From the NCBI GenBank assembly GCA_016710325.1, contig JADJXK010000002.1:3534001-3598000 (forward strand): 64,000 bases of DNA, read 5' to 3'. The notes below the pieces were generated by a model that had not been told where the DNA came from, searched no databases, and was given only the letters and a program-made list of their open reading frames with translations. The DNA is from Candidatus Leptofilum proximum. GTDB taxonomy: Bacteria > Chloroflexota > Anaerolineae > Promineifilales > Promineifilaceae. Within the stretch, counting starts at the first letter, position 1, and the number at the start of each line of letters is the position of its first letter. This document shows, in pieces, positions 1 to 8,800 of the stretch. The position numbers were made by a program, and so were the translations under genes.

Positions 1-28
1 TTCGTTTTCATTTGATGGAATGTAGACT

Positions 29-823
29 ATGCTTGCTATTGTCAATCCTACCCTCGATTTCATAAAACTGCTGGCTCACGATGTAAGGTGGTCCCTGCTA
101 GTTGCCCTGGCAAAAAGTGATCGTCGCGTGCAAGAGCTGGTGGAACTTTTGCAACGGCCGCAAAACCTGGTCTCCTACCACCTGCGCCTGCTGCGTGAAG
201 GGCAAATTGTCACCGAACGGCGCAGCAGCGCCGATGGCCGGGATATCTATTACAGCCTCAATCTTGACCAGCTGCGCACGCTGTACCAGGCCAGTGGGCA
301 AACGCTGCATCCGGCCTTGGCCTGTGCGGCACCCGCTGTAGACGCGGCTCAGCCACAAGGGGATGAGGATATGGTTGTCGAGCAGAAACGGCCGTTTAAC
401 GTTCTTTTCCTCTGCACCCATAACAGCGCTCGCTCCCAGCTGGCTGAAGGAATTCTACGCGCCACCGGCGGCAGCATGGTAGCGGTTGCCAGCGCCGGCA
501 GCAAACCGAGTCGCGTACACCCCTTGGCCCTTCGCGCCGCTGCGGCGATGCAAATCGACATTAGCAGCCAACGGTCCAAACATATGGATGAATTTGCCGG
601 GCAAACTTTTGATTATGTGATTACCGTCTGCGACCGGGTGCGCGAACTTTGCCCCGTTTTTCCCGGCGATCCCCACCAGATTCATTGGAGCTTTCCCGAT
701 CCGGCAGCCGTTACCGGCTCTGATGAGCAACAATTTCACGCATTTCTGCAAACAGCACGAGAATTATCAACACGCATCGGCTATTTGCGACTCATGATGG
801 AACGGCGTCAACAGGAGTTATGA
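29..823 (+). CDS. ArsR-family HTH fused to arsenate reductase-like LMW phosphatase
   Basis: A 264-residue two-domain protein. Residues about 5-95 form an ArsR-type winged helix (the NLVSYHLRLLREGQIV recognition-helix region). After a linker of about 25 residues, residues 122-260 are a low-molecular-weight tyrosine phosphatase/arsenate reductase domain. The phosphate loop CTHNSAR runs from C129 to R135, and FPDP near residue 230 supplies the usual acid. In this family the Cys attacks phosphate or arsenate. The fusion suggests a regulator that carries, or is controlled by, an oxyanion-binding enzyme domain. The ArsR part lacks an obvious CxC metal site near the recognition helix. The next gene starts in its stop codon, so the two are co-translated. 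Substrate (arsenate or phosphotyrosine) cannot be told from sequence. Confidence 0.85.
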   Translation: MLAIVNPTLDFIKLLAHDVRWSLLVALAKSDRRVQELVELLQRPQNLVSYHLRLLREGQIVTERRSSADGRDIYYSLNLDQLRTLYQASGQTLHPALACAAPAVDAAQPQGDEDMVVEQKRPFNVLFLCTHNSARSQLAEGILRATGGSMVAVASAGSKPSRVHPLALRAAAAMQIDISSQRSKHMDEFAGQTFDYVITVCDRVRELCPVFPGDPHQIHWSFPDPAAVTGSDEQQFHAFLQTARELSTRIGYLRLMMERRQQEL

Positions 824-1548
824 TGAAACAAACGACTATTTTTGGCGATATTCATGCCAATTTACCAGCCTTGGAAGCTGTATTTTCCGATATAGAAACC
901 CGCAAGCTCAACAACCTGTACTGTCTGGGCGACCTGGTCGGGTATGGTGTCTGGCCCAACGAGGTGATTGCCCTGATTCGTGAGCGAGACATCCCGACCA
1001 TCATGGGAAATTACGATCAGGGAGTCGGCCAGGACAGTAACGATTGTGGCTGCGCTTACCGTACGCCAGAAGCCCAGGCCCTCGGCGAACGTTCCATTGC
1101 CTGGTCCAATGCTCACACCACAGCAGAGAACAAGGCGTATCTACGCCAGCTAGGGGACAGCACCTCGGTCCAATTAGGGGATTTGAAAGTGGCCCTCGTG
1201 CACGGCAGTCCCCGTAAGATCAACGAGTATTTATACGAAGATCGGCCCGAAGCCAGCCTGGAGAGGCTGCTAGACATGGTCGAGGCGGATGTGTTGGTAT
1301 GTGGTCATACCCATTTGCCTTATCATCGGGTACTGAGGAGCGGCCGTCACGTCATTAATGCGGGGAGCGTGGGCAAGCCAAAAGACAGCGATCCACGCGC
1401 ATGTTACCTTGTGTTATCCGCCGAAGGGAATGATTTGTCCGTTGAATTCATTCGCGTGTCGTATGATGTAGAAAAAGCGGCGCAGGCTATTGAGGCCACC
1501 GAGATGCCCGACGAATTTGCCGATATGCTGCGCCAGGGTAAAGGTTAG
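823..1548 (+). CDS. YfcE/MJ0936-type metallophosphoesterase
   Basis: Calcineurin-like phosphoesterase of 241 residues with all expected metal-binding blocks in order: GDIHAN near the N terminus, GDLVGYG, GNYD, LVHGSP and GHTH, followed by INAGSVGKP. A cytoplasmic binuclear-metal phosphodiesterase or phosphatase is expected; the substrate is unknown. Two ATGs lie back to back (820 and 823). The second is better spaced from AGGAG at 813-817 and overlaps the preceding TGA by one base (TGATG). It is probably in one operon with the ArsR-phosphatase fusion, so a role in phosphate or arsenate-ester handling is possible but only inferred. Confidence 0.85.
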   Translation: MKQTTIFGDIHANLPALEAVFSDIETRKLNNLYCLGDLVGYGVWPNEVIALIRERDIPTIMGNYDQGVGQDSNDCGCAYRTPEAQALGERSIAWSNAHTTAENKAYLRQLGDSTSVQLGDLKVALVHGSPRKINEYLYEDRPEASLERLLDMVEADVLVCGHTHLPYHRVLRSGRHVINAGSVGKPKDSDPRACYLVLSAEGNDLSVEFIRVSYDVEKAAQAIEATEMPDEFADMLRQGKG

Positions 1549-1589
1549 CCAACACCAGTTGTCGAATTATTGCCTGCAAAAAAATGCCG

Positions 1590-2246
1590 TTACTCCAGCA
1601 ACCCGTTGGCCAGAGCAAAGCGCACCAACGCTGCCCGGCTGCGCAATTCCAGCTTTTCCATCCCTCGTGAGCGGTACGTATCTACCGTTTTGGCGCTGAC
1701 CGATAGCGTGTCGGCGATCTCTTTACTGGTGTAGCCCAGAGCTACCAGACGCAGCACTTCCTGCTCGCGTTCACTTAACGTAGCCCACAAGCCTGCTTCG
1801 TTGTCAGTCACCCCTGTCTCCTCCGGCACGAAATCGTCCAGGAGAGCACGGGTCATTGAAGGATGGACGTAAACATCGCCGCGCATGACAGCTTGGATAG
1901 CAGCAATAAGCTCTACGTCAGCTGCTTTTTTAAGCATATAACCCACCGCACCGTTTTTGAGCGCCTGCCGCAGGTAACCTTCGTCGTGATGCATGGTGAG
2001 GATGAGTACGCGGGCAGTGGGTACGTGCTGGCGCAGCAAGGGCAGCACATCCAGGCCACCCAGGCGGGGCATGGTTAAATCCAGTAGAATCACATCCGGC
2101 TTGGTCTCATCAGCCAGGGTCAGAAGTTCCGCGCCGTCGGCCGCTTCACCGACGACAGTCATATCGTTGCGTGCATTCAGCAGGGCAGCCAGACCCGTGC
2201 GCAGCACGGCATGGTCGTCGGCCAGCACAATTCGAATTGGGCTCAC
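1590..2246 (-). CDS. NarL/FixJ-type response regulator (TtrR-like)
   Basis: A 218-residue regulator. The receiver domain has acidic D10-D11, phospho-acceptor D56 in LLDLTMP and K106 in YMLKK. It is followed by a LuxR-type HTH at about 150-200 (LSEREQEVLRLVALGYTSKEIA). The start is GTG and overlaps the kinase stop codon (GTGA), so kinase and regulator are translationally coupled. As the last gene of the ttr-like operon it probably activates that operon. Salmonella TtrR is also a LuxR-HTH regulator. The target DNA site was not identified. Confidence 0.9.
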   Translation of the reverse strand: MSPIRIVLADDHAVLRTGLAALLNARNDMTVVGEAADGAELLTLADETKPDVILLDLTMPRLGGLDVLPLLRQHVPTARVLILTMHHDEGYLRQALKNGAVGYMLKKAADVELIAAIQAVMRGDVYVHPSMTRALLDDFVPEETGVTDNEAGLWATLSEREQEVLRLVALGYTSKEIADTLSVSAKTVDTYRSRGMEKLELRSRAALVRFALANGLLE

Positions 2247-3679
2247 AGCGGCACCTCCACAAAAATACTGGTTCCCCGCCCTGGTTCTGACTCAATCGTC
2301 AAGGTTCCGTTCAGCAGCTCAGCCCGTTCACGCATGCCGTACAGCCCAAGACGGCCGTTTTGGTTCCCAACCCCTCGCATAAAACCCACACCATTATCTT
2401 CAATAATGGCGCGAAGACGGCCGTTGCGTTGTTCCACCAGGATGCTGGCGGTCGTAGCGTGGGCGTGGCGAGCGATGTTGGTCAGGCTCTCTTGAATGAT
2501 ACGATAGACGGCCGTTTCCACCGGTGGCGGCAGCCGTTCTTCCAGCCCAATGACCACCAGGTCCACTTCCAGGGGAAAGCGATTTTGGTAATCATGCACG
2601 TAGCGGGACAGCGCTGCCTCCAGACCCAAGTCATCCAGCACGCTGGGGCGCAGCTCCACAGACAGATTGTGCACCTCGTCTAACGTATGTGCAACCAGAC
2701 CGCGTATCTCATCCAGCTGCGTTTTGATATCTGGTAGTGGGCACTGTTGGTTGACCATCTGTAAGCGCACCATCAACGAAGTCAGTGCCTGGCCCGTTTC
2801 ATCGTGCAGCTCACGGGCGATGCGGCGGCGCTCTTCTTCCTGCGCGGTAATTACTTTTTCCAGCAGCTGGCTGCGTAGATGCTCTCGCTCAACTCGCTCT
2901 TGCTCTGCCTGAGCCAGGTCGGCGGTCATGACATTAAATGACTCGGCCAGTTCCCCGATTTCATCACCGGCCCACGGCGTGACATGCTGCTGAAAGTCTC
3001 CTTGGCCCACAGCCTCGGCAGCGCGTTTAAGATCAATAATCGGTCGGGTTACAATCCAGGTGAGCAGCGTGGCAGCCGCAATACCAACAGCAGAAACCAT
3101 GACGGTGGTCAACAGCATCTGCCCAGTAAGGGCAGAAACGGTGGCCAGCATACTTTCTTCGGACAAACCGACCCGTGCTACGCCTGCCTGTCCGTCGAAT
3201 ATAGGTACGGCCGTATCCCACACCGGTCCCTCATCGCTCTCTAGCAAAACTGTTTGATGATGGTCGGTGGGCAGCACCGAATTGACGGCCAGCAAATCAC
3301 GCGGAAAGCCGGGACCAAAAGTGTGAGCCAAAACTGTGCCGTTGGGATCAATCACAAAAGCGTAGCGCACGTCGGGGTTGTTTAACTGGGTTTCTACCAG
3401 CAGTTGGTGGAGGGAAAAAAGATCGTTGATTAAAATCAGATCGGTGGCGCGGGCGGCTACGTCACGGGCGACAGAAATACTTTGCTCTTGCAGCCGCTGC
3501 TCCAGCGCCTGAGTAAGGACACCTCGTACCTGCACGGTAATGCCCACGCCCAGCAACACCACCAATGCCAGCACAATGCCCATAATTTTGGTGCGTACGC
3601 TGAACGATCCGGCAAAGCGCCAAAAGTGAGTGAAAAATTGCGAATTGTGGGTTGTGAATGGTGAATGGTTAATAGGCAT
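2243..3679 (-). CDS. Membrane histidine kinase with periplasmic sensor, HAMP, HisKA_3
   Basis: The order is: transmembrane segment at about 30-50, an extracytoplasmic sensor of about 130 residues (single-Cache-like), a second transmembrane helix at about 185-207, HAMP, a HisKA_3 dimerisation helix with the phospho-acceptor in RRIARELHDETGQ, and a HATPase_c domain with DNGVGF and GLYGMRER. This is the NarX/DegS class of kinase, matching the LuxR-type partner. The annotated ATG lies inside a CATTCACAAC-type micro-repeat that also occurs in other spacers, so the true start may be later, shortly before VRTKIMG. It follows the PhnD-type binding protein by 11 bp. The pair resembles a TtrS sensor whose binding domain has been separated. 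Confidence 0.9.
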   Translation of the reverse strand: MPINHSPFTTHNSQFFTHFWRFAGSFSVRTKIMGIVLALVVLLGVGITVQVRGVLTQALEQRLQEQSISVARDVAARATDLILINDLFSLHQLLVETQLNNPDVRYAFVIDPNGTVLAHTFGPGFPRDLLAVNSVLPTDHHQTVLLESDEGPVWDTAVPIFDGQAGVARVGLSEESMLATVSALTGQMLLTTVMVSAVGIAAATLLTWIVTRPIIDLKRAAEAVGQGDFQQHVTPWAGDEIGELAESFNVMTADLAQAEQERVEREHLRSQLLEKVITAQEEERRRIARELHDETGQALTSLMVRLQMVNQQCPLPDIKTQLDEIRGLVAHTLDEVHNLSVELRPSVLDDLGLEAALSRYVHDYQNRFPLEVDLVVIGLEERLPPPVETAVYRIIQESLTNIARHAHATTASILVEQRNGRLRAIIEDNGVGFMRGVGNQNGRLGLYGMRERAELLNGTLTIESEPGRGTSIFVEVPL

Positions 3680-3690
3680 TGGATTACCGA

Positions 3691-4596
3691 TTACGGGTCA
3701 CCGTTCACGGCCGTTTCCAATTCCCGCACCGACTCATATTCCGCATCATTAATCAAGACAAAACCATCCATACCGGCGGCTTGCAAGGCGGCACGACCAA
3801 CGGCCGTTTCATTCATGCGCAGCAGAGCGTCTTGTAAATCGGCCACCAGCTGTGGCCGGGCCGAAGCGCTAACGACGACGGGCGGAATGCCAAAAGCAGG
3901 CGAGGTATGAATGACGCGTGTTTTTTGTGCCAGTTCCGGCTCTCGTTCCAGGGCGTAGGCGTAAACCAGGCTGTCTACTGCGGCCCCATCAGCAACATGG
4001 TTGGCTACGGCGCGAATGGCATCATCGTGACTATAAGTATAGAAGGTGCGGCCGAAAAAGCTGTCTGGCGTTTCGTTTAGTTGATTGACTAACCAGATGG
4101 GGTAGTTGCGCCCGCTGGTCGAGATGGGATCGGTGAAGGCGAAGACACGGTTGCGCAAATCGGCCATGCTTTGTGCTGGGCTGTCGGCGGGCACAATGAG
4201 CAGCGAATGGTAGACGGTATCGCCCATTACCTGCGGCGCGGCCAGCAGCTGCATATCAAAATCGCGGTGGCCCACAATATACGCACTGGTACAGACAAAT
4301 GCAAGATCGACGGCACCACTTTGTACCAAGTCGTTGACTTCACCATAAGTACGCCGCTGCACTAACTCAACCGGGCGATCCAGCTCTGCTTCCAGATAAT
4401 CCAGCAATGGCCCGTAGCTGTCCACGGTGCCCTTGGGGGAGATGATGGCGGCAACGGCAACACGCAAGGGTTTAACGGCCGTTGCCGAGATTTCCGGCAG
4501 CGGCTGCAAATCAGACAAATTTACAGAGGCTTTAGCTGGTGGAACCGTACAGCCAGTGAAGAACAGGAAGATGATGAATAGCAGGAGGTAGCGCAT
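3691..4596 (-). CDS. PhnD-family periplasmic binding lipoprotein, putative ligand sensor
   Basis: A 301-residue lipoprotein: short signal peptide with lipobox FTGC (C16), then a type 2 periplasmic-binding fold of the phosphonate/PhnD class (ISPKGTVDSYGPLLDYLE, VDLAFVCTSAYI, later FAFTDPISTSGRNYP). No permease or ATPase lies nearby; the next gene is a histidine kinase. This is the arrangement of signalling receptors such as AioX/ArxX (arsenite) and the N-terminal half of TtrS (tetrathionate). C102 in FVCTSAY sits at the expected ligand pocket entrance and could be a thiol contact; this is inference. The ligand is most likely an inorganic oxyanion or thionate. Confidence 0.8.
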   Translation of the reverse strand: MRYLLLFIIFLFFTGCTVPPAKASVNLSDLQPLPEISATAVKPLRVAVAAIISPKGTVDSYGPLLDYLEAELDRPVELVQRRTYGEVNDLVQSGAVDLAFVCTSAYIVGHRDFDMQLLAAPQVMGDTVYHSLLIVPADSPAQSMADLRNRVFAFTDPISTSGRNYPIWLVNQLNETPDSFFGRTFYTYSHDDAIRAVANHVADGAAVDSLVYAYALEREPELAQKTRVIHTSPAFGIPPVVVSASARPQLVADLQDALLRMNETAVGRAALQAAGMDGFVLINDAEYESVRELETAVNGDP

Positions 4597-4662
4597 AAAA
4601 ATGGTAAACGGTAAATGATTAATGCTAAGAGTTGATGCGCATTAACTATTTTCCGATAACAA

Positions 4663-4974
4663 TTAACCATCCAAAATGTCATTCACCCAGGTATATGCCG
4701 CCACTGTATTGGGCATGCCCAGGGTGGTGACGGCCAGGGTAACGACATGCTTGATTTCCGCAGGAGTGATACCGTCGGCCAGAGCGCGACGAGTGTGAGC
4801 ATGAACAGCACCTTCGTGCCCGAGGCCAATCGCCAGGGCCAACTTGACCAGCTGCCGGGTCTTATTGTCTAGTGGACCGTTCTCATGTGCGGCCGTAGCC
4901 ATTTGTTCATAAGCTGCAGCCACTGCGGGGAATTCCTCTAAGAATTGCTGATGGGCTTTTGGCTTGTCTGACAT
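4663..4974 (-). CDS. Carboxymuconolactone decarboxylase/AhpD-like protein
   Basis: A 103-residue all-alpha CMD/AhpD-fold protein. The core reads LDNKTRQLVKLALAIGLGHEGAV followed by HTRRALADGITPAEI and a hydrophobic C-terminal helix. The usual AhpD CxxC is absent (GHEGAVHAH instead), so thiol peroxidase-type activity is unlikely. The ATG at 4974 is preferred over an upstream TTG because AAGGAAAG lies just before it. It is the sixth gene of the ttr-like operon. CMD-like proteins are frequent next to redox enzymes, but this one's function is unknown. Confidence 0.8.
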   Translation of the reverse strand: MSDKPKAHQQFLEEFPAVAAAYEQMATAAHENGPLDNKTRQLVKLALAIGLGHEGAVHAHTRRALADGITPAEIKHVVTLAVTTLGMPNTVAAYTWVNDILDG

Positions 4975-4991
4975 AATCGCTTTCCTTGTTT

Positions 4992-5642
4992 TCAACAGGT
5001 TTTACTTATTTTAGCACGGGGGATGCCAGGCTGGGAATTGTGATGGTAATCTACAAAAAACCGTAACTCCTCTGGTGCGTAGTAGGCAGAACCAGTGCAG
5101 CTGACACAAACAGGCTGACCATCAAGAATAATTTCACGCTCGTTGATAATTTCTTCACCGCAGTGAGCGCAGTTCACCCGCACGCCATTGCGGCTAACAA
5201 CCTGTTTCACGGAAGTTGTCAGGCACACGGGCTGGACGGTCAGCAGTTCCTCATCGGGCATTTGCTGATAGCCAACGAGCTGGGCATAGTAGTGCTTTGT
5301 CTCGTCGGGAGCGTAGGCATGGGCTTTTTGGCGGATGTCTAGCTGGGGGGCGATGCGTACGGCCGTTTCCGTCTTCACATCCACAAAGGTCGCCGCAATC
5401 TTGCCGTAATCGGCCAGCCGCAGCGTTCGGTGGCCCATGGTGCAGCCCGTTGCCGCCGCCACGCCATCGGCAAAACAGCCGTCTGTCTCCACAAAGATGA
5501 GCAGCCGTTTGTCGCTGCGTGGGGCATCTAACCCCAACGCCCCCGCGCCCGCCAGCCCGATACGCGCCCCCAACACCTGCCTTGGGCACAAATGTTTATG
5601 CTGGGCAGATGAAATCTCTAGAATAGCCTGTAACGTTAGCAT
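4992..5642 (-). CDS. FmdE-family protein with C-terminal zinc ribbon
   Basis: About 216 residues. The N-terminal FmdE domain has HLCPRQVLGARIG, DGCFADGVAAATGCTMG and a GKIAATFVD stretch, conserved in proteins named after formylmethanofuran dehydrogenase subunit E. The C terminus holds a treble-clef-like zinc finger, CAHCGEEI...CVSCTG. There is no methanofuran pathway here. Stand-alone FmdE proteins commonly accompany molybdenum or tungsten enzymes, so a role in cofactor delivery or metal handling for the neighbouring molybdoenzyme is plausible. The ATG at 5642 overlaps the tatA stop by one base (TGATG), indicating coupled translation. Confidence 0.85.
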   Translation of the reverse strand: MLTLQAILEISSAQHKHLCPRQVLGARIGLAGAGALGLDAPRSDKRLLIFVETDGCFADGVAAATGCTMGHRTLRLADYGKIAATFVDVKTETAVRIAPQLDIRQKAHAYAPDETKHYYAQLVGYQQMPDEELLTVQPVCLTTSVKQVVSRNGVRVNCAHCGEEIINEREIILDGQPVCVSCTGSAYYAPEELRFFVDYHHNSQPGIPRAKISKTC

Positions 5643-5812
5643 CACTCAGCCTGTTCCTGAACCTCAGATTTGCTAGTTTGCAAACCTTGTTTGAAGGCGC
5701 GGATCCCGGAGCCTAATTCGTGGCCTATCTTACCGATGCGGCCGACGCCAAACAGCAGCACAACCACCACCAAAACAATAAGCAATTCTGTCGTTCCCAA
5801 TGGGCCTATCAT
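5642..5812 (-). CDS. tatA: TatA/TatE-type twin-arginine translocase subunit
   Basis: A 56-residue protein. After MIGPLGTTELL comes one hydrophobic helix (IVLVVVLLF), the hallmark F-G hinge (LFGVGRIGKIG), an amphipathic helix (HELGSGIRAFKQGL) and a short polar tail: the full TatA/E plan. A good ribosome-binding site (GAGGGG) lies 5 bases before the ATG. It sits directly after the Tat-dependent molybdoenzyme gene and before fmdE, so it is probably a dedicated pore subunit for export of the folded TtrA- and TtrB-like proteins. TatC is not in the window. Confidence 0.88.
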   Translation of the reverse strand: MIGPLGTTELLIVLVVVVLLFGVGRIGKIGHELGSGIRAFKQGLQTSKSEVQEQAE

Positions 5813-5883
5813 CTTTCCCCTCGTTACAGCCAGCGGTGACAGGCGCTCGAATCATTCAAGCGCCTGTCGTCCGCCGTTGTTAA

Positions 5884-8800
5884 TTACGCTTTGACTACCT
5901 TCACTTTTGTATCATAAAACACGGCGCTGCCGCCGGCCAGGTCTTGCAGCGTCACATTGCCCAGGTGCGGGTCTACGCGCATCGCAGCGTTGGCGTGGAT
6001 ACCAGTCGCCCGCCGCTCATCTCCAGTGATCTTCGTGCCGTTGATGCTGATCTCCCTTGCGCCGCTGGCCCAATGGCCAAACCCCAGGGCAAAAGAAACC
6101 ACGCCCGGCCGCATTCCCTGCGTCACCTTCAGTTTGCTGACCATGGGTTTCTGCGTGCCGTCCTGCAAATCCCAGACGCCATCCGGGTTGCTGGCGGAGA
6201 CGACTTTGACTTGATCGCCATCTTGCAGCCCCAGGCGAGCGGCGTCGCTGGCGTTCATCAGCACCGGATTTTCGGGCAATATGGCCAGCAGCCAGTAGTT
6301 GCTCATCGTCCGTGCCTTGGTCATGGTGATCTCTTTGTGGGTGATCAGATGCAGGTCGTAGCCTGCGTCCTCGATTTTCTCGCCCACGGAGGAGAGACCA
6401 GGTTCCAAGTAAACGGCATAGCCAGCAAACGGTTTACCCGTCATGGTGTTGATGCTGGTTGCCGTCTTTTCCTGGTACAGATTCAGCTGCTTGCCGTAGG
6501 CATTGCTCACCAGCACGTTCATCGCCCCGGTGGTGGGGTCACTTTTGTACGCTTTGGCGTGGGCCTGGTAACGACCGCCGCGATTCATCACGTACACCAC
6601 TTTGCGCCACAGGCTATCATCGTTGCCTACTGCTTCTTTCCAGGTCGCTTCATCGTAGACCGACTTGGGCAGATGGCGTCGCGCCTCGCGGAAGAAGCGC
6701 AGTTCCTCGTCGTCGGCTTCCGGCACGTTGTCGCTGCCGTCTTCCTTTTCGCCAAAGGCGATGTTGGCCACCTGCTTCAGGTAGAGGTGTTCCGGGCGGG
6801 TGAAGGGCACACCCTCGCCCAGCCCATCGGGGCCAAAACCGGGCAGGTCCAGCTTTTCAGCAATCGCCATCATCATCGCCTCGGCACTCATGGGAATCTC
6901 TTCGCCATAGACAGTGACGGTGGGCCACCCGGGGATGCTGATGGCCGGGTTGCGCACATTTTCCACCTTCCAGGGCACTGAGGGATGTGTGCCGTGCAGC
7001 TCCCATCGCTCCAAGAAGGAAAGGTCAGGGAAGATGTAGTCGGCATAGGTGGAAGTTTCGCCCACCAGAATATCGCTGGTGATGATGAGTGGGATTTTAT
7101 TCGGGTCTGCTAGCGTTTCGATAACTTTGTGGGCCGCGGGCAGCGCATAGTTGATGGCGCTCATATAGAACATAGCGATCTTCACCTGGTAGGGGTACAT
7201 GCTGTCCATTGAGGCCACATCTTCCTGGTAGAGGTCGGTGGCCAGGGGGAACCACGGCCGTTGCGCCGGATACTCCGCAAACAACGTAGACTTCTCATAT
7301 GTTGTTGTCGTGCGCAGAATGTCTATACCCAATTTGGTGTTTTTGCCGTTGGTCATCTTGCCCAGGTCGAACGGGCCTTTGGCCTTTGCTCCAGTGTAGT
7401 CGTAGGTGGTGCCTTTGATCATGCCGCCCACATGGTCCACGTTGCCGATGAGGCAGTTGAGGGTGTACCAGGCCATGACGTTGTAGAAACCATTGGTATG
7501 CTGCGAAACGCCGCGATGCAGGTCGGCACAGGCGCGGCTGCCGTGGCTGGTGAATTCACGGGCCAGGGTGACCACATCTTGCTCGCTGATGTCGGCAATT
7601 TCCGCCCACTCGGCGATGGTGCGCGAGGAGGCTTCTTCATAGATGATTTGCAGACCGCTTTTAACGGTAACGCCGTTGAGGGTGGTGTTTACAAAAGGAT
7701 CGCCATAGGCGGGTACCTCTGTGCTGTTGGGATCAAAGAGAACCGGTTCGCCATCGGCCAGAGCCACGAAGGGGTCGAAGGCGTAATCGATGCCATCGGG
7801 ATCGGTATAGATGGTGATTTCTTTGCCTTCTTCATCGGTTTCGATACGGGTGGTGGTCAGTTCCAGGTCGGCGCCGCGCAGGAATTTGCCGGGCTGGCCG
7901 TCTTTGATTTTGACCAGCCAGGGGCCGGTGGTCCAGGTGGCTTCGCCCTGGGCATTGGCGGCGGCTTTGTTGGCGTTGCGGATGAATGGGGCGTTGAAAC
8001 GGCCGTTATCGACCACCCATTGAATCATCGCCAGAGCCAGCGCGGCATCTTCACCCGGCTTAATGGGAATCCATTTCCACGCTTTGGAAGCCGCTTTGCT
8101 GAAGCGGGGATCTACCACGGCGTACCGCTTGCCATCGACAATGCCTTGGGTCATTTTCGGCACGCGCTGCGGCGGGCCATAGTTGGCCTCAAACATATTC
8201 GCGCCCACATAGATGACAAAGTCGCTGTTGGCTGTGTCGGTTTGCCAGTAAAACTTGGAACCGCCGCTGAATTTGCCGGTGGCTGGATCAAACTGTTCAC
8301 TCATCGCCTTGCCGGTGAAGTAGAGCGACCCCTGGCAGACGGTCGTGTGGCCGTTGGCGTTGATTGAACCGAAGCTGTCGCCGACAAACCGTTTGAAGAG
8401 GTCGCCACGGCCGTTTTTCAGCCGCCCCCACACAAAGGCAAACTGGTTATTCTTCGGGCCCAAATCGGGATGGTCCGGGTCAATCATTACGTCCAGGTGA
8501 TCGGCGAAGGTCGTTTTGAACTCCTCGACCAATCCTTGTTTGGCGTCGGCGTCTTTTTCGTCCCAAATCTTCTTGATCGCGTCCGCCATCGCCTTGGCGA
8601 CGTCAGGGTCGCTGAGGGCGTAGAGGTCTTTGAAGCCATCCACCCGCCCCTCGCCAAACAGGTCACCGCCGTTAACCACTTCGTCAATCGCCTTGTCGAA
8701 GGCGATGGTCTCCCACTGCCCCTCGCCCCGCTTGGTGCCTGGTTTGCGCTTCAGCACGCTAATGATGCGGTACGGGTCGTAGGCGGATTGCAGGCCGGAT

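Noticed and set aside
5944..6981. Long + strand open frame of 345 codons
   Set aside because: It lies fully antisense inside the ttrA-like gene, has no recognisable domain and exists because the GC-rich opposite strand lacks stops.
7261..8367. Second long antisense frame (368 codons) with Gly/Val-rich sequence
   Set aside because: Also a shadow of the ttrA-like gene; composition mirrors the sense codons and no ribosome-binding site is seen.
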